The translations under genes and the position numbers were made by a program. A DNA stretch of 33,301 nucleotides from Acidobacteriota bacterium. GTDB taxonomy: Bacteria; Acidobacteriota; Blastocatellia; Pyrinomonadales; Pyrinomonadaceae. Of this stretch, positions 22,454-30,845 are shown piece by piece (position 1 is the first letter of the stretch; each line of letters opens with the position of its first letter). The notes under the pieces are model-generated. The model did not search any database. It saw only the letters and a program-made list of their open reading frames with translations, and had not been told where the DNA came from. The stretch spans positions 1 to 33,301 of the forward strand of contig JAIVJC010000020.1 in assembly GCA_020200235.1 (NCBI GenBank). The letters run 5' to 3'.

Positions 22454-22950
22454 CGGAAGATGATGCGGTCTTCGCGTTGCATCTCGGCGAGCGTCGCGTC
22501 GTCGCAGGTGTAGTTGCCCTCGGCGTGGGCGATGGGGAGGCTCAGCAGGTCGCCGCGCGAGAGCTCGTTCGTGAAGGGCGTGTCGACTGACTCGACGCGG
22601 ACGCGGACGTGCTCGCAGCGGAAGTGCAGGTCGCGGTTGCGCATGAGCGCGCCGGGCAAGAGCCCCGCCTCGCACAGAATCTGGAAGCCGTTGCAGATGC
22701 CTAAGACGAGACCGCCGCGGGCGGCGAACTCCTTGACCGAGCGCATCACGGGCGAAAACCTCGCGAGCGCACCCGCGCGGAGGTAGTCGCCGTAGGAGAA
22801 GCCGCCGGGCAGGATCACGGCGTCGTAGGCGGAGAGATCGGTCTCCTTGTGCCAGACGAAGGAGACGGGCTGCCCGACGTGCTTCGAGATGACGTGGTAA
22901 GCGTCGTGGTCGCAGTTCGAGCCGGGGAAGATGATGACGCCGAATTTCAC
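22270..22950 (-). CDS. purQ: PurQ glutaminase subunit of FGAM synthase, C-terminus lost
   Basis: PurQ hydrolyses glutamine and channels ammonia to PurL. Residues 1-199 are typical: [56 protein letters not shown] with nucleophile Cys86, [10 protein letters not shown], and [22 protein letters not shown]. The family then needs MPHPER, with the catalytic His and Glu. Here the frame continues as [20 protein letters not shown] to a TAG, and no frame nearby encodes PHPE. The break is at about 22354. The total length (226) is near normal only by chance. The start is a GTG that overlaps the TGA of the upstream small ORF (GTGA), with GGAGG just before it. Glutaminase activity should be lost if the sequence is correct. 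Confidence 0.88.
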   Translation of the reverse strand: MKFGVIIFPGSNCDHDAYHVISKHVGQPVSFVWHKETDLSAYDAVILPGGFSYGDYLRAGALARFSPVMRSVKEFAARGGLVLGICNGFQILCEAGLLPGALMRNRDLHFRCEHVRVRVESVDTPFTNELSRGDLLSLPIAHAEGNYTCDDATLAEMQREDRIIFRYCDAAGDVTDESNPNGSRDSVAGVCNRARNVMGFAAISPRKCLSVAARASERSRPPLPNS

Positions 22951-23189
22951 CGCTCCACCTCCACTGGTAGCAACGCCTCCTGCGCCTCGCGCGGCAGATC
23001 GATCGGCACGAAGAGCGCGGCGGGGTACAGGTAGTCCTCGCCCGTCTCGTCCACGATCCTCAGATAGCTACTGCGCGCCGCCGCCTCGTCGGGCAGAACT
23101 TGATAGATGGTTCTGACCTTCAAGTCGTCAGGGTAGCCGCCGTCGTTGATGCAGACGACGAATCGCGACTCTGTCTCTTGACCTTCCAT
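22947..23189 (-). CDS. Small hypothetical protein, 80 residues
   Basis: Not assigned to a named family. The composition is that of a real soluble protein: [30 protein letters not shown], then [25 protein letters not shown], which looks like a small SH3-like or beta-barrel fold. It is coupled to purQ by a GTGA overlap and starts 5 bases after the 79-residue ORF, so all three are on one transcript. The ribosome-binding site is weak. Its location inside the purine cluster does not by itself show a purine role; similar short ORFs are often found near toxin-antitoxin-like genes. Confidence 0.75.
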   Translation of the reverse strand: MEGQETESRFVVCINDGGYPDDLKVRTIYQVLPDEAAARSSYLRIVDETGEDYLYPAALFVPIDLPREAQEALLPVEVER

Positions 23190-23194
23190 AAAGC

Positions 23195-23434
23195 TCAGTC
23201 CAAATATCTTTTGATCTTCATCCTGACCTTGCCGATGCCGTGCGCCTCATACCAATGCACCTCGGCCAGACGGATCGTACCATCCGACAGGCTGACCGTG
23301 GTAACGCCTTTGCGCTTCCGCCACCGACCACGCCCGAACCGCCTTTGCAGCGCGGGCAATTCACGAATCCTGCGACCGACGGCGATGGTTTCGACCTCGG
23401 CGATGTCGCCGACGATCTCGAAATCGAGATTCAT
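23195..23434 (-). CDS. Small hypothetical protein, 79 residues
   Basis: I recall similar short proteins in cyanobacteria and acidobacteria but know no function. Features are MNLDFEIVGDIAEVETIAVGRRIRE, a basic middle (RRFGRGRWRKRKG) and the conserved-looking end AEVHWYEAHGIGKVRMKIKRYLD. The high Lys/Arg content suggests nucleic-acid or protein binding. It lies between purS and the 80-residue ORF, 49 bases after purS and 5 bases before the next gene. Its ribosome-binding site is weak. Its G+C is a little lower than that of the pur genes, which may mark it as an insertion. Confidence 0.75.
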   Translation of the reverse strand: MNLDFEIVGDIAEVETIAVGRRIRELPALQRRFGRGRWRKRKGVTTVSLSDGTIRLAEVHWYEAHGIGKVRMKIKRYLD

Positions 23435-23483
23435 GGTGAGGGTTGAATCCGTCCCGAATTAAAATCAACTGACTAGCGGCGGC

Positions 23484-23729
23484 TTACCTCTCGACCTCCA
23501 CGCGAAAGTCTTCGATGACGGGGTTCGACAAGACCTCGCGCGCCATCCGCTCGGCGGCGGCGCGCGCGTCCCCGTCGCTGACGGACTCGTCCAGGGCGAT
23601 CTCGAAATACTTGCCCTGCCTGATGTCCTCGATGCCGCCGAAGCCGAGTTGCTCGACCGAGTGCTGAATCGCCTTGCCCTGCGGGTCGAGCACGCTGGGT
23701 TTGAGTGTGACGTAAACTTTTGCCTTCAA
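23484..23729 (-). CDS. purS: FGAM synthase subunit PurS
   Basis: PurS is the small structural subunit that joins PurQ to PurL. The 81-residue protein has the whole family pattern: MKAKVYVTLKPSVLDPQGKAI, then LGFGGIEDIRQGKYFEIAL, and MAREVLSNPVIEDFRVEV. Length is normal. The start codon is TTG at 23729, with AGGGGA a few bases upstream. Its usual neighbours purQ and purL follow only after two small ORFs (purQ) or far away (purL). Confidence 0.93.
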   Translation of the reverse strand: MKAKVYVTLKPSVLDPQGKAIQHSVEQLGFGGIEDIRQGKYFEIALDESVSDGDARAAAERMAREVLSNPVIEDFRVEVER

Positions 23730-23780
23730 TTTCCCCTGCCTTCTAAGATTCTAGGTATCTTTGCCGGGTCGCGCGACGAG

Positions 23781-24302
23781 CTATTCTTCGCCAACTTCAG
23801 CAAGCAGATGCTGAAGCACTGAGCCCTTTAGATAGAAACCTGTCTTGGCTAGTTTTTGGTAATAGGGCTTAACCTCTGCAATCGCGCCCGCCTTCTTAAG
23901 CTCATTCAAAAGATTGGTGGTTCTCATAACCCTAAGCTGCATAACGCTCGCACGCTTGAACCCAGCTTTCTCATCTAACAATAATACCGATCCGGTGTAA
24001 TCAGCTTGCGCAATAGCAGCCGCTTCACCCTCATCCAAATCTGCCTTTAAGATAAGTTTGACACCTTCATCATCTTCATAGCAATCGACAAAGAATCCTG
24101 ACATCTCCTTGATGAGTTTTCGCAAAGCGCGCTTTCCTTTATGCGGTGCTTTGTACGCTTCACGTTTTACTTCGGGCGGAATCAGTATCTGCTTGAACAA
24201 GAGGGGTAAAAACTTCGCGATGTCTAACCTGACCAAGCGGGTGAGCAGCGTATTATCGATGACAGCGATTGGTGAGCCTCGCTGCTTGTGGCGCCGAACC
24301 AT
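23781..24302 (-). CDS. PIN-domain protein (DUF3368-like), possible nuclease
   Basis: A 173-residue protein with a PIN-like fold of the DUF3368 type, often found in toxin-antitoxin or defence pairs. Acidic residues at metal-site positions: Asp16 in AVIDNTLLTRL, Glu44 in ILIPPEVKREAY, Asp90/Glu91/Glu93 in LDEGEAAAIAQA and Asp110 in VLLLDEKAGFKRA. The C-terminal 50 residues are helical (TNLLNELKKAGAIAEVKPYYQKL). Its ATG overlaps the stop of the TIR gene (TAATG), so the pair is coupled. The gene is much AT-richer than its neighbours (28 of 60 G+C in 24001-24060, against 42 of 60 in purB at 25201-25260), a sign of transfer. RNase activity is inferred. Confidence 0.78.
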   Translation of the reverse strand: MVRRHKQRGSPIAVIDNTLLTRLVRLDIAKFLPLLFKQILIPPEVKREAYKAPHKGKRALRKLIKEMSGFFVDCYEDDEGVKLILKADLDEGEAAAIAQADYTGSVLLLDEKAGFKRASVMQLRVMRTTNLLNELKKAGAIAEVKPYYQKLAKTGFYLKGSVLQHLLAEVGEE

Positions 24303-24790
24303 TACTTTTCGTCGCTAACCATGTCACTTAACGCGACTAAACCCAGGGTAATGCCAGCTATCCATCCGAGGGTAATGAGATCATTCTTCCATTGCTGCTG
24401 CTGCTGTCGCATCTGAGCGAGCGCATTCACCAGAGCCGCCTCATGGGCGGTCGGGTCAGATCGGTCGAAGTAAACCACTTGGTAAGGCGCGCCCTGAAGG
24501 GGAACACCCTGTTCGACCAACGCAATGATCGGTTTGCCCGCTCGTGCAGCGGTCTGTAACTCAAGATTGACTTGATTTAATGACGCGACTTGGGCGGTTC
24601 TTGTTACTAAGGCGATAAAGGCGTCTGACTGCTTAATCTGTTTTTGTATCTCTGCGGCGATATTCTGACCAAGCGCTGTAGTCCGGTCAGGAAGAATAAT
24701 TGAGATGTCATACGCGGCTGCCACTGCCCGCAAGCGCGCGGCGATAGTGGCATCTAGCTGTCCCACGGCATAACTCAGGAAAACCTTCAT
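24302..24790 (-). CDS. TIR-domain protein with C-terminal membrane helix
   Basis: A 162-residue protein. Residues 1-110 look like a TIR domain: MKVFLSYA, LPDRTTALGQNIAAEIQKQI, SDAFIALVT and NLELQTAARAGKPIIALVE. Glu77 in NLEL is a candidate for the catalytic Glu of TIR NAD+ hydrolases. A Gln-rich linker (about 127-133, QMRQQQQQ) precedes one membrane helix (about 137-156, LITLGWIAGITLGLVALSDM). The N-terminal TIR would be cytoplasmic. It has no ribosome-binding site but a -10 box about 7-14 bases before the ATG (separate entry), which suggests a leaderless mRNA. It is coupled to the PIN gene. The likely role is in defence or regulated cell death; signalling output is not shown by sequence. Confidence 0.78.
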   Translation of the reverse strand: MKVFLSYAVGQLDATIAARLRAVAAAYDISIILPDRTTALGQNIAAEIQKQIKQSDAFIALVTRTAQVASLNQVNLELQTAARAGKPIIALVEQGVPLQGAPYQVVYFDRSDPTAHEAALVNALAQMRQQQQQWKNDLITLGWIAGITLGLVALSDMVSDEK

Positions 24791-24796
24791 GGCGCA

Positions 24797-24825
24797 ATTT
24801 TATACTTCACTAGCTTGAAAGTGAA
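24797..24825 (-). promoter_or_regulatory. Promoter and operator-like palindrome of the TIR-PIN pair
   Basis: On the minus strand, TATAAAAT (24797-24804) stands immediately before the ATG at 24790, at a distance that fits leaderless transcription. Just upstream, TTCACT and AGTGAA (24806-24811 and 24820-24825) form a 6-bp inverted repeat with an 8-base spacer, placed like an operator between the -35 and -10 regions. It may serve autoregulation by one of the two proteins. Confidence 0.5.
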
Positions 24826-24838
24826 TCTTCCAGAAGAT

Positions 24839-26146
24839 TTACACCGCTTCACTATCGCCAAAAACCCGCGCGAAAATTTTATCGACGTTGCGCAGGTAAT
24901 GCGCGGGCGCGAAGACCCGCTCGATCTGTTCGCGCGAAAGATGCGAGGCGATGTCGGTGTCGGTGAGGACGCGCTCGCGGAAATCGCCGCCCTCGTCCCA
25001 GGTCTTCATCGCGTTGCGCTGCACCCACTCGTAAGCCTCTTCGCGGGAGACGCCCGCTTGCGTCAAGGCGAGCAGGAGTTGACCGCTGAAGACGAGCCCG
25101 CGCGTGGCGTCCAGGTTCTCCAGCATCCGCTCGGGGTAGACGACGAGGTTATCGACGAGCGAGGTCGCCTTGGCGAGCATGTAGTCGAGCGCGGCGGAAG
25201 CGTCGGGGAGGATGACGCGCTCGGCGGAGGAGTGCGAGATGTCGCGCTCGTGCCAGAGTGCCACGTTCTCCAGCCCCGCGACCGCGTAGCCGCGCACCAG
25301 CCGCGCCATGCCGCAGATGCGCTCCGACAAAATCGGGTTGCGCTTGTGCGGCATCGACGAAGAACCTTTTTGCCCGGCGCGGAAATGCTCCTGCGCCTCG
25401 CGCACCTCGGTGCGCTGCCAGTGGCGGATCTGCAAGGCGAACTTGTCGAGCGACGAGGCGACGACGGCGAGCGCGCACAGGTACTCGGCGTAAACGTCGC
25501 GCTGGATGACCTGCGTCGAGACCGGCGCGGGCGTCAAGCCCAGTAGCGCGCAGACTTTCTCTTCCACCTCCGGATCGAGGTGCGCGAACGCGCCGACCGC
25601 GCCGCTGATCTTCCCCACGGCTACGCCCGCGCGCGCCCTCTCGAGACGCACGCGGTTGCGGCGCGTCTCGTCGAACCAGAGCGCGAAGGTGAGACCGAAC
25701 GAGGTCGGCTCGGCGTGGACGCCATGCGTCCTGCCCACCTGCGGCGTGTCCTTGAACTCGAAGGCGCGCCGCCTCAGGACTTCCAGCAGCGCGTCAACTT
25801 TCGCGAGCAGCAGGTCGCACGAGTCGCGCAAAAGCAGCGCGTTCGCCGTGTCCACCACGTCCGAAGACGTGAGCCCGTAGTGGACGAAGCGCGCGGCACC
25901 GCCGATCGATTCGGCGAGCGCGGTCGTGAACGCGATCACGTCGTGGTCGGTCGTCTTCTCGATTTCGTTGATGCGCTCGACCGTGAACGAGGCTTTCGAC
26001 TTGATCTCTTCGAGCGCCCCGCGCGGGATCGTCCCCATCCCGGCGTGGACTTCGCACACGGCGATCTCCACGTCCAGCCACTTCCGGAAGCGGTTCTCCT
26101 CCGACCAGAGCGCGCCCATCTCGGGCAGTGTGTAGCGTGGAATCAT
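24839..26146 (-). CDS. purB: Adenylosuccinate lyase PurB
   Basis: Cleaves adenylosuccinate to AMP and SAICAR to AICAR in purine synthesis. The 435-residue protein has the lyase-superfamily motifs GLTSSDVVDT (91-100), GRTHGVHAEP with the catalytic-region His141 (138-147), and the signature GSSSMPHKRNP (261-271) with the flexible catalytic Ser loop. Length is normal. The start is the ATG at 26146 (MIPRYTLPEMGALWSEENRF); an in-frame TTG lies six bases upstream. It lies 48 bases upstream of the TIR gene on the same strand. No clear ribosome-binding site is seen because the leader is occupied by a heptamer repeat. Confidence 0.95.
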   Translation of the reverse strand: MIPRYTLPEMGALWSEENRFRKWLDVEIAVCEVHAGMGTIPRGALEEIKSKASFTVERINEIEKTTDHDVIAFTTALAESIGGAARFVHYGLTSSDVVDTANALLLRDSCDLLLAKVDALLEVLRRRAFEFKDTPQVGRTHGVHAEPTSFGLTFALWFDETRRNRVRLERARAGVAVGKISGAVGAFAHLDPEVEEKVCALLGLTPAPVSTQVIQRDVYAEYLCALAVVASSLDKFALQIRHWQRTEVREAQEHFRAGQKGSSSMPHKRNPILSERICGMARLVRGYAVAGLENVALWHERDISHSSAERVILPDASAALDYMLAKATSLVDNLVVYPERMLENLDATRGLVFSGQLLLALTQAGVSREEAYEWVQRNAMKTWDEGGDFRERVLTDTDIASHLSREQIERVFAPAHYLRNVDKIFARVFGDSEAV

Positions 26147-26153
26147 GGGCAAA

Positions 26154-26697
<544 letters not shown>

Positions 26698-26701
<4 letters not shown>

Positions 26702-27522
26702 AGCTCGACCCACGGCGTCGGCTCTTTGGGGTGCGTGAGCGTGATCCTGGTCGTGCACTGGAAGAGCGAGCCGCGCTCGCGGAGTGCCGACTCGGCGTTG
26801 ATCTGCGCCACGTATGGGTTGTTCGCGCGCTGCGAGAGGTGCGCGAGGATGATGTGAGAGGCTGTGCCGTCGAAGTCTTCGCGCAGCCACTCCGCCACGT
26901 CCTCGTTCGAGAGGTGTCCGGTGCGCGAGAGTATCCGCTGCTTCAACTCCCAGGGGTAGACCGAGCAAGCCTTCAGCATGTCGCGGCTGTGGTTCGACTC
27001 GATGACGATCGCCGCGCAGCCCTTCAGGCGTTCCTTGATGAGAGTCGTGATGTGACCGAAGTCCATCAAGGTCGCGACCTTCACGCCGTCGTGCGCGGCG
27101 GTGAAGCCGAAGTTGTCGGCGGCGTCGTGCGGGATGGTGAACGGGTGGAAGTCGATCTCGCCGATGCGGAAGTCCTTGCTCGACGAAATCTCGACCGTGC
27201 GGTCGCGCACCGCCTCGTAGCGCTTGCGGAACTCGTCCGATCCGTCCTCGTAGCGCTCGCCGACGTAAGCTTCGAGCGTCTCGCCGGAGACGTAGACGGG
27301 GCAGCTCAAGGATTTCAGGAGCACGCGCAAGCCCCCGGCGTGATCGCTGTGCTCGTGCGTGACGATGACGCCGTCGAGCTTCGCCGCGTCGCACCCGACG
27401 AGCGCGAGGCGGCGCACGGTCTCCTTCGCGCTCAAGCCGGCATCGACGAGCACGCTCGTGCCCCCCGCGCAGATGAGCAGGGCGTTGCCGGTCGAGCCGC
27501 TTCCCAGGACGGTGAGTCGCAT
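26698..27522 (-). CDS. YycJ/WalJ-type MBL-fold metallohydrolase
   Basis: A 274-residue metallo-beta-lactamase-fold hydrolase. The metal motif THEHSDH (55-61) and DAGLSAKETVRRL at the N-terminus match the YycJ family, which is linked to DNA double-strand processing in Firmicutes and is widespread. Other conserved parts are HDAADNFGFTA, LMDFGHITTLI, IESNHS and HLSQRANNP. No signal peptide, so it is cytoplasmic. It starts at the ATG at 27522, 6 bases after the stop of the serine hydrolase gene, and overlaps the lipoprotein gene. Physiological substrate unknown; nuclease or phosphodiesterase activity is likely. Confidence 0.9.
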
Positions 27523-27528
27523 CCCCGG

Positions 27529-29046
27529 TTACTTGATCCTCTTGCCCGTGTAAGTCTCGCCGCCCTGCTTGATCATGAGTTCGTTGACTGCCCCTTGCGC
27601 GTCTTTGACGAAGAAGAGCGAGTTGCCCGAAGCGAGCGAGAAGAACTCGGTCTCGGACGCGGGCAGCCACTCGCGCTTCGCGCCGCCGTTCTGCTGGACG
27701 AGGAGTTTGCTGCCCTCGGTCGAGACGCCGAGGGTGATGGTCAACTGCGGGTTGATCTTGAACTCGTAGTCGCCGACGTAAGCCTCGTAAATTTTGGGAT
27801 CGACTTTCGCCAGCTCGCGCTCGCGCGGCGCGTGCTCAGCCCAACCGTATTCGCGCGCGACCGATCTGACGACCTCCATCGCGAGGGCGCTGCCGCGGTC
27901 GCCGTTCGTCATCACGACGACGCCGCGCCCGTCGCTGAAGCCCGCCCAGAAAGCCTCGAAGCCCTCGTCCGAGCCGCCGTGCGAGAACTCGACGGTCTGC
28001 CCCCTCACCTCGACCGCGGGACCCAAGCCCCAGTTCTGAAACTGGCGCGACAACATCTGCGCCGCCATCTCCTTCGAGATGATCTTGTTCGACCTGCCGG
28101 CGAGCGAATTCTGAAGCTCGACGGCGAGCAAAGCGAGATCGGTCGGCGTCGTCCACAGTCCCGCCGCGGCCATCTCCGGGTAGGTGTGGAAGCGACCCTT
28201 GACGGGCTGACCGCCCACGTGCGCCGTCGCGGCCTCCTTCGCGCGCGCGGGCGCGAGCGGCTGCTCGTAGGTGCTGTGCTTCATCCCCGCCGGGTCGAGC
28301 ACGAGTTGTTTGACGAGGTCGGGGAAAGGCTTCTTCGTCACGTCGACGAGCATCTGCTGCATGATCGTGTAGCCGCCGCCGGAGTAGCGCCAGAGCGTGC
28401 CGGGCACGGTGTCCACGCGGATGGCGGCGGTGTTGGCGGGCTTCTCGCCGTTCAAGACCTGGGCGAGCGTCGGCACACTCGCGTCCGCGGCGTAGCCGGG
28501 GAAGCCGTGGACGGTGAGCCCCGCGCTGTGCGTCAGCAGCCGCCGCAGCGTGACCTTCTTCTCTTTGGTGAACTCGCTGTCGGGAAGTTTCCACGAGACG
28601 AGACACGCGTTCACGTCCTGGTCGAGCGAGAGTTTCCCTTCCTGCACGAGGCGGAGTGCGGCGAGCGCGGCGACGGGCTTGCTGATCGAGCCCGCCTGAA
28701 AAAGCGTCTCGGTCGTGACGGGCTCGCTCGTCGAAGCGTCTTTCACGCCGAAGCCGCGCGCCCACTCGACACGGCCGCCGTTGACGACGGCGACGCTCAC
28801 GCCCGGCACGCGGTAGAACTTCATCCGCTCGGCGAGCGGCGTCAGGGGCAAGGGCGTGCCCTTGATGACGACCGCCGGGACGAGCCCCGCCGCGACGCGA
28901 CTGATGCGCTCCTCGACCGGCGGCGCGGGCTGCGCCTTCAAGGCGACCTGCTGCGCCGACGACACGGAAGAGGAGTCGCGCGTGAGGGTGACGACGGCGA
29001 CGAACGTCAGCAGGGCGGCGAAAATGATCGGAGGAGTTTTTCTCAT
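27529..29046 (-). CDS. Exported serine hydrolase, beta-lactamase/S12 family
   Basis: A 505-residue exported protein: signal peptide or N-terminal helix (MRKTPPIIFAALLTFVAVVTL), then an S12 serine hydrolase domain (about 65-400). Motifs are S120xxK123 in AGSISKP, Y221SG in LWRYSGGGY (where YSN or YAN is usual) and H356GG in EFSHGGSDEG. A C-terminal beta-rich domain (about 430-505, KIYEAYVGDYEF) is common in this group. Such enzymes act as peptidases, esterases or D-amino-acid hydrolases rather than true beta-lactamases. The start is the ATG at 29046. The closest ribosome-binding-like AGG lies in the end of a heptamer array. Confidence 0.9.
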   Translation of the reverse strand: MRKTPPIIFAALLTFVAVVTLTRDSSSVSSAQQVALKAQPAPPVEERISRVAAGLVPAVVIKGTPLPLTPLAERMKFYRVPGVSVAVVNGGRVEWARGFGVKDASTSEPVTTETLFQAGSISKPVAALAALRLVQEGKLSLDQDVNACLVSWKLPDSEFTKEKKVTLRRLLTHSAGLTVHGFPGYAADASVPTLAQVLNGEKPANTAAIRVDTVPGTLWRYSGGGYTIMQQMLVDVTKKPFPDLVKQLVLDPAGMKHSTYEQPLAPARAKEAATAHVGGQPVKGRFHTYPEMAAAGLWTTPTDLALLAVELQNSLAGRSNKIISKEMAAQMLSRQFQNWGLGPAVEVRGQTVEFSHGGSDEGFEAFWAGFSDGRGVVVMTNGDRGSALAMEVVRSVAREYGWAEHAPRERELAKVDPKIYEAYVGDYEFKINPQLTITLGVSTEGSKLLVQQNGGAKREWLPASETEFFSLASGNSLFFVKDAQGAVNELMIKQGGETYTGKRIK

Positions 29047-29060
29047 GCTCTGTTTAAATC

Positions 29061-29095
29061 CTGTCACCTGTCACCTGTCACCCGTCACACGTCAC
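29061..29095. repeat. Heptamer tandem array, site F
   Basis: Five tandem 7-base units (ctgtcac x3, ccgtcac, acgtcac) fill the gap between the M16 peptidase stop and the serine hydrolase start. There is no partner arm. On the minus strand it begins TGAAGAGCCGTGACG, like sites A and B, and that first TGA is the stop codon of the M16 gene. Confidence 0.88.
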
Positions 29096-29101
29096 GGCTC
29101 T

Positions 29102-30394
29102 TCAAATCTCCAGGCGCGCGCGGTCGACCTTGAAGGAGCCGAGATCGCCGAGCGCGCCGAAGGCGATCTGCTCGGTCGTAAATCTCGCGCGCGCGACCGC
29201 GAGCATGTCCTGCGCCGTGACGGCTTCGATGCGGCGGATGATCTCTTCGGGCTCGAGCCGGCGACCGTGGACGATCTCCTGGCGGGCGAGCGTGCCCGCG
29301 CGCGCGCTCGTCGATTCCAGACCGAGCAGGATCGAGGCGACCATCTGATCCTTCGCGAGCTGCAACTCGTCGTCGCCCACGGGCTCACGGACTGCGCGGC
29401 GCAGCTCCGCGAGCGCGAGGTCTAGGACCTCGTCAGCCTGTTCGGGCGACGTGCCCGCGTAGACGTGAAAAATCCCTGCGTCCGTGAAGGTGCTCGACGC
29501 CGCGCCGACCGAGTATGCCAGGCCCCGCTCCTCGCGGATCGACTGCCAGAGCCGGCTGGAGGTTCCGCCGCCGATGACGGAGCCCAGAAGGCTCGCCGCG
29601 TAGCGGTCTTCGTCGCGCGCCGCAGACCACGGCGTGGCGAGCAGCAGGTGCGCCTGCTCCAACTCCTTCTTGCGCTGGACGAAGATGGGCGCGGCGTGGC
29701 GCGGCGCGCCCTCGTCGTCCTCGCCGTTCGAATCTTGAGAGACGTGCTGATCGGAATTGCCGTTGGCGGCGAAGGCGCGTTCGGCGAGCGCGACGATCTC
29801 CTCGTGCCGGACGTTGCCCGCGGCGGCGATGACGAGGTTGCGCGGCGAGTAGGCGGACGAGTGGAAGCGCGCCGTGCGCGCGCGGTCGAACGAGAGAACC
29901 GTCTCGGGCGTGCCCTCGATGGGGCGACCCAGCGAGTGGTCGGGGAAGTAGGCGGCGTTGAAGAGTTCGGTCAGCAGCTCTTCCGGCGTGTCCTCCACCA
30001 TCTTCATCTCTTCGATGATGACCTTCGCCTCGCGCTCCAGATCCTCGGCGTCGAAGCGCGGCGCGAGCAGCATGTCGGCGAGCAGGTCGAACGACTGCGG
30101 GACCGCCGTATCAACCACTTTGAGCGAGAAGCCCGTGGACTCGTGCGTCGTGTAGGCGTCGAAGTTGCCGCCGAGGCGGTCGGATTCGACGGCGATGTCG
30201 AGCGCGGTGCGCCGGCGCGTGCCCTTGAAGACGGCGTGCTCGATGAAGTGGCAGATGCCGTTCCACTCGGCGCGCTCGTGGCGCGAGCCGCGCCGCACCC
30301 ACGTGCCGACGGTCGCCGAGCGCAGGTTGGGCATGTACTCCGTCAGGACGGTCGCGCCGTTCGGGAGTTTCGTCGTGCGAACTTGATCAGTCAT
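29102..30394 (-). CDS. M16 family zinc peptidase (insulinase/pitrilysin type)
   Basis: A 430-residue peptidase close to the bacterial processing-peptidase-like (YmxG/PqqL) group. It has the inverted zinc motif HFIEH (H49, E52, H53) and the downstream Glu ligand region EREAKVIIEEMKMVEDTPEE. Also seen are the substrate-binding half GGGTSSRLWQSIREERGLAYSVGA and FHVYAGTSPEQ. No signal peptide, so probably cytoplasmic. Start: the ATG at 30394 (MTDQVRTTKLPNG) with AGGGA nearly adjacent; a longer in-frame start is less likely. An acidic loop (SQDSNGEDDEG) is inserted at about 245. Cotranscribed with the serine hydrolase. Confidence 0.92.
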   Translation of the reverse strand: MTDQVRTTKLPNGATVLTEYMPNLRSATVGTWVRRGSRHERAEWNGICHFIEHAVFKGTRRRTALDIAVESDRLGGNFDAYTTHESTGFSLKVVDTAVPQSFDLLADMLLAPRFDAEDLEREAKVIIEEMKMVEDTPEELLTELFNAAYFPDHSLGRPIEGTPETVLSFDRARTARFHSSAYSPRNLVIAAAGNVRHEEIVALAERAFAANGNSDQHVSQDSNGEDDEGAPRHAAPIFVQRKKELEQAHLLLATPWSAARDEDRYAASLLGSVIGGGTSSRLWQSIREERGLAYSVGAASSTFTDAGIFHVYAGTSPEQADEVLDLALAELRRAVREPVGDDELQLAKDQMVASILLGLESTSARAGTLARQEIVHGRRLEPEEIIRRIEAVTAQDMLAVARARFTTEQIAFGALGDLGSFKVDRARLEI

Positions 30395-30845
30395 TCCCTG
30401 TCTGAAACTTTGATGCGTGAAAAAATATTTTTTTTGACCCACGGGCGGGCGTTCTCGCGGCAAGTGGCATCGTAGCACGCAGGAAATCCGGCGGCAAACG
30501 GGCGGTCAGAGGAAACGCGGGGACGTTTTTCGGCGTCTCAGCGCGCGGGAGCCCCGCGGGGACGACCCCGCGCCCCGCCGCGGGTTTCCGGGCTCGAAAG
30601 GCTTGCTTGACAGGCTGGGGAGCCTCGGCGAAAATGTCCGCCTACGCGCCGCGGGTGGAAGTTTTCGGCCTGACTCGGAAACTCTCGCGGCGCGCGAAAG
30701 GGCGGCTCATGTGTCGCCCGCGACTGAGCAGTCTCCCGCGTCCCGTTTCGATCCTCGAGAACAGAAGGGAATGCACTTCGGAGAGGGTGCGCGTCGAAGC
30801 GTCGTCCGGTCGGCGACAAGCGGCGCGTCGGGAGGTTCTGGTGCG
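30395..30845. other. 451-bp divergent intergenic region
   Basis: It holds the promoters for the M16 gene (-) and the outer-membrane protein gene (+). A TTGACA at 30607-30612 could be a -35 for the plus strand, but the -10 that would follow (AAAATG after 18 bases) is poor. The frames open here are Arg/Ser-rich and unconvincing. No repeat of the heptamer type is present. Confidence 0.5.

Noticed and set aside
26702-27670. N-terminal extension of the DUF4019-like lipoprotein frame through the MBL gene
   Set aside because: The extension is Arg-rich and out of frame with the MBL gene; the lipoprotein signal begins at the ATG at 26701, coupled by ATGA.
26731-29133. 800-codon plus-strand open frame
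   Set aside because: It is antisense to the MBL and serine hydrolase genes, both of which have clear motifs; composition is typical of a high-G+C shadow.
30607-30636. Promoter for the outer-membrane protein (TTGACA)
   Set aside because: The matching -10 (AAAATG) is too poor and the leader would be over 200 bases; mentioned only in the intergenic note.
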